In this document: positions 19,184 through 28,073 of the stretch, one piece after another
How positions within the stretch are numbered: the first letter of the stretch is position 1
Layout: every line of letters starts with the position of its first letter
Assembly (NCBI GenBank): GCA_027011225.1
Contig: JALVAK010000043.1
Span: 1 to 32,504 of the forward strand
DNA length: 32,504 bases
Direction: 5' to 3'
Origin: Nautiliaceae bacterium
GTDB taxonomy: Bacteria > Campylobacterota > Campylobacteria > Campylobacterales > Nautiliaceae
Notes under the pieces: model-generated
What the model was told of the DNA's origin: nothing
Seen by the model: the letters and a program-made list of their open reading frames with translations, nothing else
The model's database searches: none
Made by a program: the position numbers and the translations under genes

Positions 19184-20581
19184 TTAAAAGCTGTATCTAA
19201 TATAAGCTCTTATATCCATAGCGTCTTTAACTACTGGTTGAGGAGTAGGTTTATCTACATCTAAAGGAGCTCCATAATCTCCAAAAAATCCATCACTTCC
19301 AGAGTAGTTATATTTAATATAAGTTGCTCTAATACCAGTTGTTAAATTATCAAGTAAATAGTGATGATAATATACTTCATAAGCATTACCTCTTGTAGCT
19401 GCAATACTTCCAATTAATGTATCTTCTCCCCAAGTCATAGCTCTATAGTATTTGCTTCCATGAACAAAGTTAAAGCCCCATCTATCATTACTATCTTCAC
19501 TTGCTGGGAAGTTTCCTCCAATCCAAATAGACCATCCAGATTTAGAATCATAGCTTCCAAGCATTCTTTTATTAGATTTTGGGTCAGTTTTTGTATAAGC
19601 CCAAGAGATAAATGCTTTTGAATCATCTAAGAAATCACTTATACCATCGCCAATTCCATCAGCTTTAAAGATAATATTTGTTCCCATAAATGAGCCTAAG
19701 TCATCTAATGGCTCGTTTGTATCTTGATTATATCCTTTTACATTCCAAGCCCAAATTTGCTCCCACCATACTGAATATTGACCATCATTGTATGGAACAA
19801 GTAAAAATCCGCCAAAGTCAGTAATTTTATGCCCATCTTTAGCATAAGGTGTTCCAGCTTGATTGAATTTACCAATTGAGCTTGAATATCCTCTACCAAA
19901 ACAGAATTTAAGGTTAGTTCCCCAGTCGCTAAATTTATCACTTAAGTCTGAGAAGAATTCATTTTTAATCCAAAAACTAATTCCATCAAATTCCATATTT
20001 ACAAGATGAGCAATTGGGCTCTCAGCTCTAACATTATCTCTTAAATTTGCTGGATATCCTTCAGTTGAAGGTCTTCTACCAGTTGATAGCATAAATTTGC
20101 CATCTCCAAAATACCAGTTAAAATATGCTTCTTGAACTCTTAAAATTGTATCATCTGGAGTCTCACTAGCAGTCCAGTTTGAGTTATCATAAGCGGGATT
20201 TTCTTGACCTATATTCATTCCATAGATATTATAAGCTACAAGTCTTAAATTACCTTTTAAATTATCATTTGGCTTTGCTACAGCTTCTAGCGCAACTTTG
20301 TTTGAGAGAATATTATTTGTTTTCTTATCTCCATCATTTAGCTTATATTTGATAAAGTCAAAATTTGTTTGAATAGAATAAGACCAATATAAATGGTCAT
20401 TTGCAGCAAATGGAGATGCTTTTTTATCAGCAGTTAGTGCTAATTTTTTATTTTCTTTAACCTGTTTTTCAAGTTTTGCTATTTTTGCTTTTAGCGCTTC
20501 AATCTCTTTTTGGAGCTCATTATTTGAATTAGCTGCAAAAAGTGAAGCTATTGCAAGAGTTGAAACTAACAACTTTTTCAT
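19184..20581 (-). CDS. Coiled-coil outer-membrane porin (DUF3373-like, Campylobacterota type)
   Basis: Signal peptide, coiled coil NELQKEIEALKAKIAKLEKQVKENKK, beta-barrel-like repeats, terminal aromatic YIRYSF. Confidence 0.8.
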   Translation of the reverse strand: MKKLLVSTLAIASLFAANSNNELQKEIEALKAKIAKLEKQVKENKKLALTADKKASPFAANDHLYWSYSIQTNFDFIKYKLNDGDKKTNNILSNKVALEAVAKPNDNLKGNLRLVAYNIYGMNIGQENPAYDNSNWTASETPDDTILRVQEAYFNWYFGDGKFMLSTGRRPSTEGYPANLRDNVRAESPIAHLVNMEFDGISFWIKNEFFSDLSDKFSDWGTNLKFCFGRGYSSSIGKFNQAGTPYAKDGHKITDFGGFLLVPYNDGQYSVWWEQIWAWNVKGYNQDTNEPLDDLGSFMGTNIIFKADGIGDGISDFLDDSKAFISWAYTKTDPKSNKRMLGSYDSKSGWSIWIGGNFPASEDSNDRWGFNFVHGSKYYRAMTWGEDTLIGSIAATRGNAYEVYYHHYLLDNLTTGIRATYIKYNYSGSDGFFGDYGAPLDVDKPTPQPVVKDAMDIRAYIRYSF

Positions 20582-20623
20582 TTTTTACTCCTTGAATGTT
20601 TTTAAGAAGAGGGGGAAGTGGTA

Positions 20624-20977
20624 TCAACCACATCCTGCAGGGATTTTTCCGTTCATTACGCCAACTAAGAAATCTTCTAAATCTTTTAGTTTTCCTTTTT
20701 TAGCAAGTTTTTCTACTGCTGCTGCAGCTTTATCTTTTCCTGCTGCTTTTAATTTTTCAATTAAAGGTTTTCCATTGTCTTTAAATAAAGCTTTTAGCTC
20801 ATCTGGAGTTTGAACACCTAAAACTTTAATAAACTCAGGTGCTTTAATGTGAGCTTTTCTTTTGATGTATTTTGAATAGTATTTATAACCTTTGTTGTAA
20901 TCTGCAAGCGCTGCTGTTGCTGTAAAAGATAGAGCAATTGCACCTGCTACAAAAAGTCTTGATAACTTCATTTTCAC
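20624..20977 (-). CDS. Small exported protein with a single C-terminal Cys
   Basis: Signal peptide ending ATAALA, GYKYYSKYIKRKAHIKAPEFIKVLGV...DFLVGVMNGKIPAGCG; SD AAAGGAG and upstream TATAAT. Confidence 0.75.
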   Translation of the reverse strand: MKMKLSRLFVAGAIALSFTATAALADYNKGYKYYSKYIKRKAHIKAPEFIKVLGVQTPDELKALFKDNGKPLIEKLKAAGKDKAAAAVEKLAKKGKLKDLEDFLVGVMNGKIPAGCG

Positions 20978-21001
20978 TCCTTTAAATTTTGTTGACTACA
21001 A

Positions 21002-21007
21002 ATTATA
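21002..21007 (-). promoter_or_regulatory. Putative -10 (TATAAT) for the small exported protein/porin transcript
   Basis: Minus strand GCAATATAATTTG about 25 nt upstream of the ATG. Confidence 0.5.
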
Positions 21008-21090
21008 TTGCTTTAAACTTAAACTTTTCTTAAATTAAGATTCAAAATCTCTGAATTTGATAAAAAAAGTTAAATTTATATTAATTTTGA

Positions 21091-22461
21091 TTAAAACTTA
21101 TATCTGATATAAGCTCTAATATCATATGCTTTATTAACATAATCAGGTTGATTAGGCTCAGAGCTTATACCAAAGAAACCTTCACTTCCCGAATTATTAT
21201 AATTTAGATAAGTTACTCTAAGACCTGTTGTTAAGTGAGGGATAATTTCTTTATTGTAATATAAATCATAAGCATTACCTCTAACAGCGGCGATACTTCC
21301 TACCAGAGTATCTTCACCGTAAGTCATAGCTCTAAAATATTTAGTTCCGTGGACGTAATTGAATCCCCAAGTGTCATTATTGCTAATTCCTGGCATTTGA
21401 GCGCCAATCCATATTGAAGCTCCTATTTTGCTTTTTTTTGAGCCTTGCATTTGTTTATTAGAATAAGGCATAGTTTTAGTAAAAGCAAAATCAATAAATG
21501 CAGTAGTGCTATCAAGAAAATCGCTTATACCATCACCAATGCCTCTGGCTCTAAAGTTGATATCTTCACCAAAATAATCACCCAAATCACTCATTTTATT
21601 TATTAAATAATCTGCGTAAGTATTATAACCTTTCATATTCCAAGCCCAGACGGTTTCTGTCCATAAAGCATATTGTCCATCATCATATGGTACCAATACA
21701 AATCCTACAAAATCAGTAATTCCTAAATTATCTTTTGAATAAGGATATTTACTGAATTTCCCTGTTGAGCTTGAGTAACCCCGTCCAGCACAAAATTTAA
21801 GCCATGTTCCAAATTCTGCGAATTTATTATTTAAATTGCTAAAAAAATCGTTTGAAATTTCAAAGCTAAATCCGTCAAATTCTATATTAATTAAGTGAGC
21901 TAGAGGAGAGCTTGCATTATCATTATAGATTAAATTTTCAGGAAAACCCTCAGTAGCAGGTCTTCTTCCTGCACTAAACATAAGGGCGTTATCAGCTCCG
22001 AAATGATAATTGAAAAATGCTTGTTTAACTCTTAAAATAGTATCATCAGGTGTTTCATTTGCAACCCATGATATATTTTGATAAGGTGAATATTGCTCTT
22101 GTGAATTCATACCAAAAATGTTGTTTGCCTCAATTACAAGCGTTGCTTTTAAATTATCAGCAGGTCTTGCTACTCCTGTTAATATAACTCTGTTTGAGAG
22201 AATGTTATTTACATATTTTTTGTGTGATTTTGTTTTGTAATGTATGTAATCGAGTGCAGTTCTTAAATCATAAGAGCAATATAAATGATTATTTGCGTAA
22301 AGCGGATTTACTTTTTTATTGGCATCCTCTGCTAATTGTTTGTTAATTTTTACCTGTTTTTCTAAATTAGTAATTTTAGCTTTTAAATTTTCAATTTCAG
22401 TTTGTAGATTTTGTGAAAAGAGAAGAGAAAATGCAAATGAGCTCATTAGTAGCTTTTTCAT
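21091..22461 (-). CDS. Second coiled-coil outer-membrane porin, paralog of 19184-20581
   Basis: Same architecture and shared blocks (ILSN+VAL/ETPDDTILRV/EFDG/GRGYSSS/DDGQY/GEDTLVGSIAAVRGNAY/DIRAYIRYKF). Confidence 0.8.
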   Translation of the reverse strand: MKKLLMSSFAFSLLFSQNLQTEIENLKAKITNLEKQVKINKQLAEDANKKVNPLYANNHLYCSYDLRTALDYIHYKTKSHKKYVNNILSNRVILTGVARPADNLKATLVIEANNIFGMNSQEQYSPYQNISWVANETPDDTILRVKQAFFNYHFGADNALMFSAGRRPATEGFPENLIYNDNASSPLAHLINIEFDGFSFEISNDFFSNLNNKFAEFGTWLKFCAGRGYSSSTGKFSKYPYSKDNLGITDFVGFVLVPYDDGQYALWTETVWAWNMKGYNTYADYLINKMSDLGDYFGEDINFRARGIGDGISDFLDSTTAFIDFAFTKTMPYSNKQMQGSKKSKIGASIWIGAQMPGISNNDTWGFNYVHGTKYFRAMTYGEDTLVGSIAAVRGNAYDLYYNKEIIPHLTTGLRVTYLNYNNSGSEGFFGISSEPNQPDYVNKAYDIRAYIRYKF

Positions 22462-22482
22462 GTTTGCTCCTTAGATAAATTG

Positions 22483-22506
22483 ATGAATGAATAAAAATTC
22501 ATTCAT
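22483..22506. promoter_or_regulatory. Perfect inverted repeat ATGAATGAAT-aaaa-ATTCATTCAT in porin 2 leader
   Basis: 10-bp perfect arms, 4-nt loop. Confidence 0.6.
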
Positions 22507-22507
22507 T

Positions 22508-22527
22508 AAATGAATTATAATTCATTT
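22508..22527. promoter_or_regulatory. 20-bp perfect palindrome AAATGAATTATAATTCATTT containing TATAAT on both strands
   Basis: Lies between divergent porin 2 and rluA-family genes; candidate operator overlapping the porin 2 -10. Confidence 0.6.
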
Positions 22528-22577
22528 TTGCTTAAGTTTCGCTTAAAAATTAACCTAAGTATTGTTTAAAGATTTGG

Positions 22578-22583
22578 TATAAT
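22578..22583 (+). promoter_or_regulatory. Putative -10 (TATAAT) for the pseudouridine synthase gene
   Basis: TTGGTATAATTTT about 18 nt upstream of the ATG at 22602. Confidence 0.5.
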
Positions 22584-22601
22584 TTTAAAAAAAGGAAATT
22601 A

Positions 22602-23393
22602 ATGAAAAAAGAAAAAGCTTATGTTCTTCTTGCAAAACAAGAAGGGATTTCAAATAGAGCCGCAAAAGAGCTTATTGATAGAGGATTGGTTTATGCTCAT
22701 GATAAAAAAATAAAAATAGCTAGAGGGTTGTTACCGGTTAATACTAGATTTAAAGTAGAAAAAATTCCTGATATTAAAAAGATTTTTGAAGATGATAATA
22801 TATTAGTAGTAGATAAACCTGCTTATATTACAAGTGAAGAAATTTCTAAAAAGTTTAAATTGCCTTTGCTTCATAGACTTGATAAGGAAACAAGCGGGAT
22901 TTTAGTGCTTACAAAAAATGAAGATTTTAGAAAAAAAGCAATTGATGAATTTAAAAATAAAAATGTATATAAAGAATATTTAGCATGGGTTAGCGGTATT
23001 GTTGCAGAGCCAGAGAAAATAAATTTACCTATAAAAGTAATTAAAACAAAATCAGGAGCATATGCTAAAGTTAGTGCTGATGGAGAAGAAGCTGTAACTG
23101 AAATTGAGCCAATTTTGGCATTTAGGAAAAAATCAAAAATAAAAGCGATAATCCACACAGGAAAAACTCATCAAATAAGAGCACATCTAAAAGCAATAGA
23201 GCATCCAATTATTGGGGATGAAAAATATGGAGGAGAGCCTTATAAAAGAGTAATGCTTCATCATCATAAATTTAAAATATTTGATTATGAGTTTACTTCG
23301 CCTGAGCCAAGTGATTTTAGAATGAGAGAGCAAAACGATTTTCCAAGAAAAAAGAAAAATAAGTATAATTCTAAAAAACCTAAAAGGAAATAA
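22602..23393 (+). CDS. RluA-family pseudouridine synthase
   Basis: LLHRLDKETSGILVLTKN, GKTHQIRAHL, HPIIGDEKYGG; basic C-terminal tail. Confidence 0.92.
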   Translation: MKKEKAYVLLAKQEGISNRAAKELIDRGLVYAHDKKIKIARGLLPVNTRFKVEKIPDIKKIFEDDNILVVDKPAYITSEEISKKFKLPLLHRLDKETSGILVLTKNEDFRKKAIDEFKNKNVYKEYLAWVSGIVAEPEKINLPIKVIKTKSGAYAKVSADGEEAVTEIEPILAFRKKSKIKAIIHTGKTHQIRAHLKAIEHPIIGDEKYGGEPYKRVMLHHHKFKIFDYEFTSPEPSDFRMREQNDFPRKKKNKYNSKKPKRK

Positions 23394-24743
23394 ATGTTTG
23401 ATAGAATTAGTGAAGGTTTTAAAAGCGCAATTAATAAAATTCGAATGAAAGATGATGAAAAAGCTCTAAAAAAAGCTTTAGATGAGCTTAAAAAGAATCT
23501 TTTAAAAGCAGATGTTCACTTTAAGGTTGTAAAAGAATTACTAAAAGAAGTAGAGCTTGAGACTAAAAAAAGAGGAATAGGTAGAGCAAATTTTTTAAAA
23601 GCTTTTGAAAAAGCCCTAACTGATATCCTAACAGCTCCTGGAAATTATGGATTTGTATTTTCTCCTAAACCTCCAACTGTTGTAATGATGAGTGGTCTTC
23701 AAGGTAGCGGTAAAACTACTACTACTGCAAAATTAGCAAATTATCTTAAAACTTTTAAAAAGAAAAAAGTTTTAATGGTAGCAGCAGATTTACAAAGACT
23801 TGCTGCTATAGAGCAATTAAAACAATTAGCAGAGGCAAACGAGCTTGATATTTATTATGATGAAAATGCAAAAGACGCTATTGAAGTTGCAAAAAAAGGC
23901 GTAGAATTTGCAAAAGAGAAATATTATGATGTTGTTTTAATAGATACAGCAGGTCGTCTTGCTATTGATGAAGAGCTTATGAATGAGCTAGTAGAGATGA
24001 AAAAAGCTATAAGTCCAGATGAAATTTTTTATGTGGCTGATTCGCTTACCGGTAAAGATGCTATAAATACTGCAAAACAATTTGATGAAAAATTAGATAT
24101 TACAGGAGTTATTTTAACTAAGTTTGATGGTGATTCTAAGGGTGGGGTAGCGCTAAGTATTGCTCATCAGGTAGGAAAACCTCTTAGATTTATAGGTACA
24201 GGTGAGAAAATAGCAGATTTAGAAGTTTTTGTGCCTGATAGAATTGTTAGTAGAATTATGGGAGCAGGGGATATTGAATCTTTAGTTGAAAAAACATCTG
24301 CAGTAATTGATGAAAAAGAAGCTAAAAAACTTACTAAAAAGCTTAAAAAAGGGCAATTTAATTATAATGATTTTTTAAATCAGCTTGAGCAGATGAAAAA
24401 ACTTGGTAGTATGAAAAACCTACTTGGAATGATTCCTGGTATGAGTGGGATGTTAAAACAGCTTGGCGATATTGATTTAGAAAATTCAAGTGAGATTAAA
24501 AAAATAAAAGCAATGATTAATTCTATGACTAAGAAAGAAAGAGAAAATCCTCATTTAATAAAAGAATCTGCAAGCAGAAGAAGAAGGATTGCAAAAGGTG
24601 CAGGGCTTAGTGTGCAAGAAGTTAATAGAATTAATAAACAATTTCAAAATGCCGCTAAAATGGCTAAAAAATTCGCTGGTAAAAAAATTCCTGATATAAA
24701 AGAGCTTATGAATATGACAAAGGGCTTGAATTTTCCAAAATAA
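23394..24743 (+). CDS. ffh: Signal recognition particle protein Ffh
   Basis: GLQGSGKTTTTAKLA, DTAGRL, TKFDGDSKGG, Met-rich M domain with SRRRRIAKGAG. Confidence 0.97.
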   Translation: MFDRISEGFKSAINKIRMKDDEKALKKALDELKKNLLKADVHFKVVKELLKEVELETKKRGIGRANFLKAFEKALTDILTAPGNYGFVFSPKPPTVVMMSGLQGSGKTTTTAKLANYLKTFKKKKVLMVAADLQRLAAIEQLKQLAEANELDIYYDENAKDAIEVAKKGVEFAKEKYYDVVLIDTAGRLAIDEELMNELVEMKKAISPDEIFYVADSLTGKDAINTAKQFDEKLDITGVILTKFDGDSKGGVALSIAHQVGKPLRFIGTGEKIADLEVFVPDRIVSRIMGAGDIESLVEKTSAVIDEKEAKKLTKKLKKGQFNYNDFLNQLEQMKKLGSMKNLLGMIPGMSGMLKQLGDIDLENSSEIKKIKAMINSMTKKERENPHLIKESASRRRRIAKGAGLSVQEVNRINKQFQNAAKMAKKFAGKKIPDIKELMNMTKGLNFPK

Positions 24744-24815
24744 TTGATTAAAATTTCAAATTATTTTAAATAGGGCTGGTTAGGTCGGAATAGAAAAAAA
24801 CAAAAGGAGTAAAGC

Positions 24816-25067
24816 GTGGTAAAAATTAGACTCGCAAGATTTGGTAGAAAAAAAAGACCTTTTTATAGAATAGTTGTAACAGATTCTAGAAAAAGAAGAG
24901 ATAGTGGTTGGATTGAAAGTATTGGATATTATAATCCATTAACAAATCCTAAAGAGATTAAAATTGATATGGATAGACTTAACTATTGGTTAGGTGTTGG
25001 TGCTCAAATGAGCGATAGAGTATCTAAACTTAAAAAAATTTATGAAGAGAGAATGGCTAACGCTTAA
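24816..25067 (+). CDS. rpsP: 30S ribosomal protein S16
   Basis: [44 protein letters not shown] start. Confidence 0.97.
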   Translation: MVKIRLARFGRKKRPFYRIVVTDSRKRRDSGWIESIGYYNPLTNPKEIKIDMDRLNYWLGVGAQMSDRVSKLKKIYEERMANA

Positions 25068-25300
25068 TGGTTGTAGACTTTGTAACTGAGTTTGCTAAAC
25101 TTTTAAGTTTTGAGCCTATAAAAAGTGAAGTTGTAAGTCATGAAGATTTTGATGAAATAATTATTTATGCAAAAAAAGCAGATGCGGGAAGAATTATAGG
25201 CAAAGAAGGCTCTATGGTAAGGGCTATAAAAGCAGTAATAGATGGATGTAAAGTAAAAGAAAACAAAAACTATAAAATCACGGTAAAGATTGAGCAATGA
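25067..25300 (+). CDS. khpA: KH-domain RNA-binding protein KhpA
   Basis: KKADAGRIIGKEGSMVRAIKAV KH motif; canonical position between rpsP and rimM. Confidence 0.9.
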   Translation: MVVDFVTEFAKLLSFEPIKSEVVSHEDFDEIIIYAKKADAGRIIGKEGSMVRAIKAVIDGCKVKENKNYKITVKIEQ

Positions 25301-25815
25301 AAAAAATTCCTATTGCTAAACTTGGAAAATCGCATGGTCTTAAAGGTTGGCAAAAAATACATTTTTTAACAGATTTCCCCGAGCAGTTTAAACCGGGGAG
25401 TACTTTTGCTTCTGATAAATCAGAGCTTATTATAGAAAAAGTTGATTTAAAAAAAGGTCTTGTGAAATTTAAAGGAGTAGATACTCCAGAAGATGCTAAA
25501 AAGCTTACAAACAGAATGCTTTATACTACTGAAGAGAAATCAAGAGAAGATATTAAACTAAAAAAAGATGAATATTTTTGGTTTGATATTATAGGGTGTG
25601 ATGTCTATGAAAATGGAAAAAAGTTAGGAAAAGTAGAAGATATTGAAAGAGCAGATGTTGATTATCTTATCATTAATACTGATGAAGAGCTTATAAAAGA
25701 AGGTTATCCTAAAAGGTTTTTGATTGATTTTAAAAGACATGTAAAAGATGTAGATGTAGAAAATAAAAAAATTCAAAGCCAGGGCGCATTAGAAATTTTA
25801 GAATCTCTCAAATGA
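25297..25815 (+). CDS. rimM: Ribosome maturation factor RimM
   Basis: AKLGKSHGLKGWQKI, position between khpA and trmD. Confidence 0.93.
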   Translation: MKKIPIAKLGKSHGLKGWQKIHFLTDFPEQFKPGSTFASDKSELIIEKVDLKKGLVKFKGVDTPEDAKKLTNRMLYTTEEKSREDIKLKKDEYFWFDIIGCDVYENGKKLGKVEDIERADVDYLIINTDEELIKEGYPKRFLIDFKRHVKDVDVENKKIQSQGALEILESLK

Positions 25816-26471
25816 AAATAGTTTTTGTCTCTCTTTTTCCTAATTTAATTTCTCCTTATTTTGAAGATTCTATCTTAAAAAGAGCATTAGAAAAAAATCT
25901 TTTTGAAATAGAATTTGTTAATTTTCGAGATTTTGCTAGTGATAAACACAAAAAAGTGGATACTGAGATTGTTGGTGGGGGAGCTGGAATGATAATAGAT
26001 AATCTAGCTCTTAGAAATGCTTTAAATTTTTTAAAAAAGAAGTATCCTCAGTCTAAAATTATATTTTTAACTCCTGTTGGTAAAAAATATAATCAAAAAG
26101 ATGCTGTGCGTTTATCTAAAGAAGAGGTATTAATTTTGGTAAGTGGCAGATATGAAGGATTTGATGAGAGGCTTATAGAAGATTTTGCAAATGAAGTTAT
26201 AAGTATTGGGGATTTTATATTAACTGGGGGTGAGCTTGCGTCTTTGGTAATAGCTGATAGTGTATTAAGAAATATTAATGGAGTTTTAGGAAATAGTGAA
26301 TCGTTAAATGAAGAGAGCTTTAATAAAAATATGCTTGAAGCGCCTTCTTTTTCTAAAATAGGAAATGCTCCTCAAATTTTAAAAAGCGGAAATCACAAAA
26401 GAGTTAAGGAATGGAGAGAAAAAACATCACTTTTAAAAACAAAATTTCACAGACCGGATTTATTGTATTAA
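25812..26471 (+). CDS. trmD: tRNA (guanine-N1)-methyltransferase TrmD
   Basis: VGGGAGMIID, LVSGRYEGFDERLIE, SIGDFILTGGELA, C-terminal HRPDLL. Confidence 0.96.
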   Translation: MKIVFVSLFPNLISPYFEDSILKRALEKNLFEIEFVNFRDFASDKHKKVDTEIVGGGAGMIIDNLALRNALNFLKKKYPQSKIIFLTPVGKKYNQKDAVRLSKEEVLILVSGRYEGFDERLIEDFANEVISIGDFILTGGELASLVIADSVLRNINGVLGNSESLNEESFNKNMLEAPSFSKIGNAPQILKSGNHKRVKEWREKTSLLKTKFHRPDLLY

Positions 26472-27463
26472 TTTTGCTCTCTTTTATTTATGCTCATCCT
26501 GTTAATCTTACAAAAATTACATGGGATTTAAATGAGCTTAAAGTAAGATTTGTGTCTTATAATCTAAACAAACCATTTAATGAAGAAGTTGATGCCGAGA
26601 ATTTTAATAAACAAAAAGTTTTTGATTATACCCTTAAGCATCTTAGTATACAAGGTTGTAAATTAATTCCTGATAAAATAAAAATTTCAAAAGAAATTGT
26701 AGTTGATGAATATTTTAAAACAAAATGCCAGCCAAATAGCAAATATAAAATACATTTTGATATGTTTTTTGATTTTGATAAAACTCAAAAAGGGGTGTTA
26801 AAAGTAATAGATAAAAATGAATCTATCTATACATTTTTACCTTCAAAAGAGGATGTGATTGTAAAAGTTAATAGCAATGAAGTGTCTTTTATAGAATTTA
26901 TAAAAATTGGTATAGAGCATATCTTAACAGGATATGACCATTTAACTTTTTTATTGATGCTGATGCTTCCATTAATATTTTTTACAGATAAATTTATTAA
27001 AAGTTTTATTTATACCATTGAAGTAGCTACTGCCTTTACAATATCTCACTCTATTACTTTATCACTAAGTGTTTTTAATATAATTACCCCTCCTGAGAAT
27101 TTAATAGAAATTTTAATTGCTTTTACAATTTTTTTAACTGCAATTAATAACATATATCATTTTGTTGATTATAAAAAGGAGTGGTTTTTGGCATTTATTT
27201 TTGGATTTGTTCATGGATTTGGATTTGCAAATGCGCTAAAAGAGCTGAATTTGCAAATAGATGATTTTGTAAAACTTGTATTAGGGTTTAATTTAGGAGT
27301 AGAAATAGGGCAGTTTTTAGTTGCTTTAATTTCACTTCCAATATTATATATTTTGATTAAGAAGTTTAAAAAATTATACATTATTTTAAGTGTAGTTGGA
27401 GGAATTTTTGGGTTTTTATGGATGATTGATAGAATAACAGGAATTGGTTTTATGCCTTTTTGA
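26411..27463 (+). CDS. HupE/UreJ-family membrane protein (putative metal permease)
   Basis: Signal peptide, periplasmic domain, then GIEHILTGYDHLTFLLMLMLPL, ISHSITLSLS, FGFVHGFGFANAL. Confidence 0.82.
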   Translation: MERKNITFKNKISQTGFIVLILLSFIYAHPVNLTKITWDLNELKVRFVSYNLNKPFNEEVDAENFNKQKVFDYTLKHLSIQGCKLIPDKIKISKEIVVDEYFKTKCQPNSKYKIHFDMFFDFDKTQKGVLKVIDKNESIYTFLPSKEDVIVKVNSNEVSFIEFIKIGIEHILTGYDHLTFLLMLMLPLIFFTDKFIKSFIYTIEVATAFTISHSITLSLSVFNIITPPENLIEILIAFTIFLTAINNIYHFVDYKKEWFLAFIFGFVHGFGFANALKELNLQIDDFVKLVLGFNLGVEIGQFLVALISLPILYILIKKFKKLYIILSVVGGIFGFLWMIDRITGIGFMPF

Positions 27464-27491
27464 TTGAATTTAATTATTTTTTTGATATAAT
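27464..27491 (+). promoter_or_regulatory. Putative sigma-70 promoter for rplS
   Basis: TTGAAT (27464-27469), 16-bp spacer, TATAAT (27486-27491). Confidence 0.55.
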
Positions 27492-27548
27492 TTCAATTCA
27501 AAATAAAGTGTGAATGCCCGAAGTGGCCAATGGCACAAAGGAGAGATA

Positions 27549-27905
27549 ATGAGAAATAGACTTATTGAAGCATTTGAAGCTAAACAATTAGAAGGTAAAG
27601 AAATACCAGAATTTAGACCAGGGGATACTGTAAGAGTAGCAGTGAAAATTAAAGAAGGTAACAAAGAGAGAATTCAAAATTTTGAAGGTGTAGTTATCGC
27701 AATTAAAGGGACAGGTGCTGGTAAAACTTTTACTGTTAGAAAAATTGGTGCAAATAATATTGGAGTAGAGAGAATTTTCCCACTTTATAGCGAAAGTATT
27801 GCAGGAATTGAAGTAGTAAGAAAAGGTAAAGTAAGAAGAGCAAAACTTTATTATTTAAGAGGAAAAACAGGTAAAAAAGCAAGAATTAAAGAAAGAAGAG
27901 ATTAA
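27549..27905 (+). CDS. rplS: 50S ribosomal protein L19
   Basis: [59 protein letters not shown] before ATG 27549, so the listed GTG start at 27510 is rejected. Confidence 0.95.
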   Translation: MRNRLIEAFEAKQLEGKEIPEFRPGDTVRVAVKIKEGNKERIQNFEGVVIAIKGTGAGKTFTVRKIGANNIGVERIFPLYSESIAGIEVVRKGKVRRAKLYYLRGKTGKKARIKERRD

Positions 27906-28073
27906 TTTCCTCTTTTTTATTTTTATCAAATAAATGCCTCTGACACTAAAATCTTATACTTTTTATTTGGAGTTGGCTTAATAATTACAAGTTTTAGTTA
28001 AAAAAGTTTTGTTTTAAAAATTTGTATTTTTGCTTGGGTTAAATTTGCTATAATTATTAAAAAAGGATTAATT

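Noticed and set aside
24744-24815. ffh-rpsP intergenic GGGCTGGTTAGGTCGG as a possible small RNA or leader
   Set aside because: Short, no convincing stem-loop or match to a known family; likely ordinary leader sequence.
27510-27548. Upstream GTG start extending rplS
   Set aside because: The ATG at 27549 has a good SD (AAAGGAG) and matches the usual L19 N-terminus; the upstream segment is the promoter-proximal leader.
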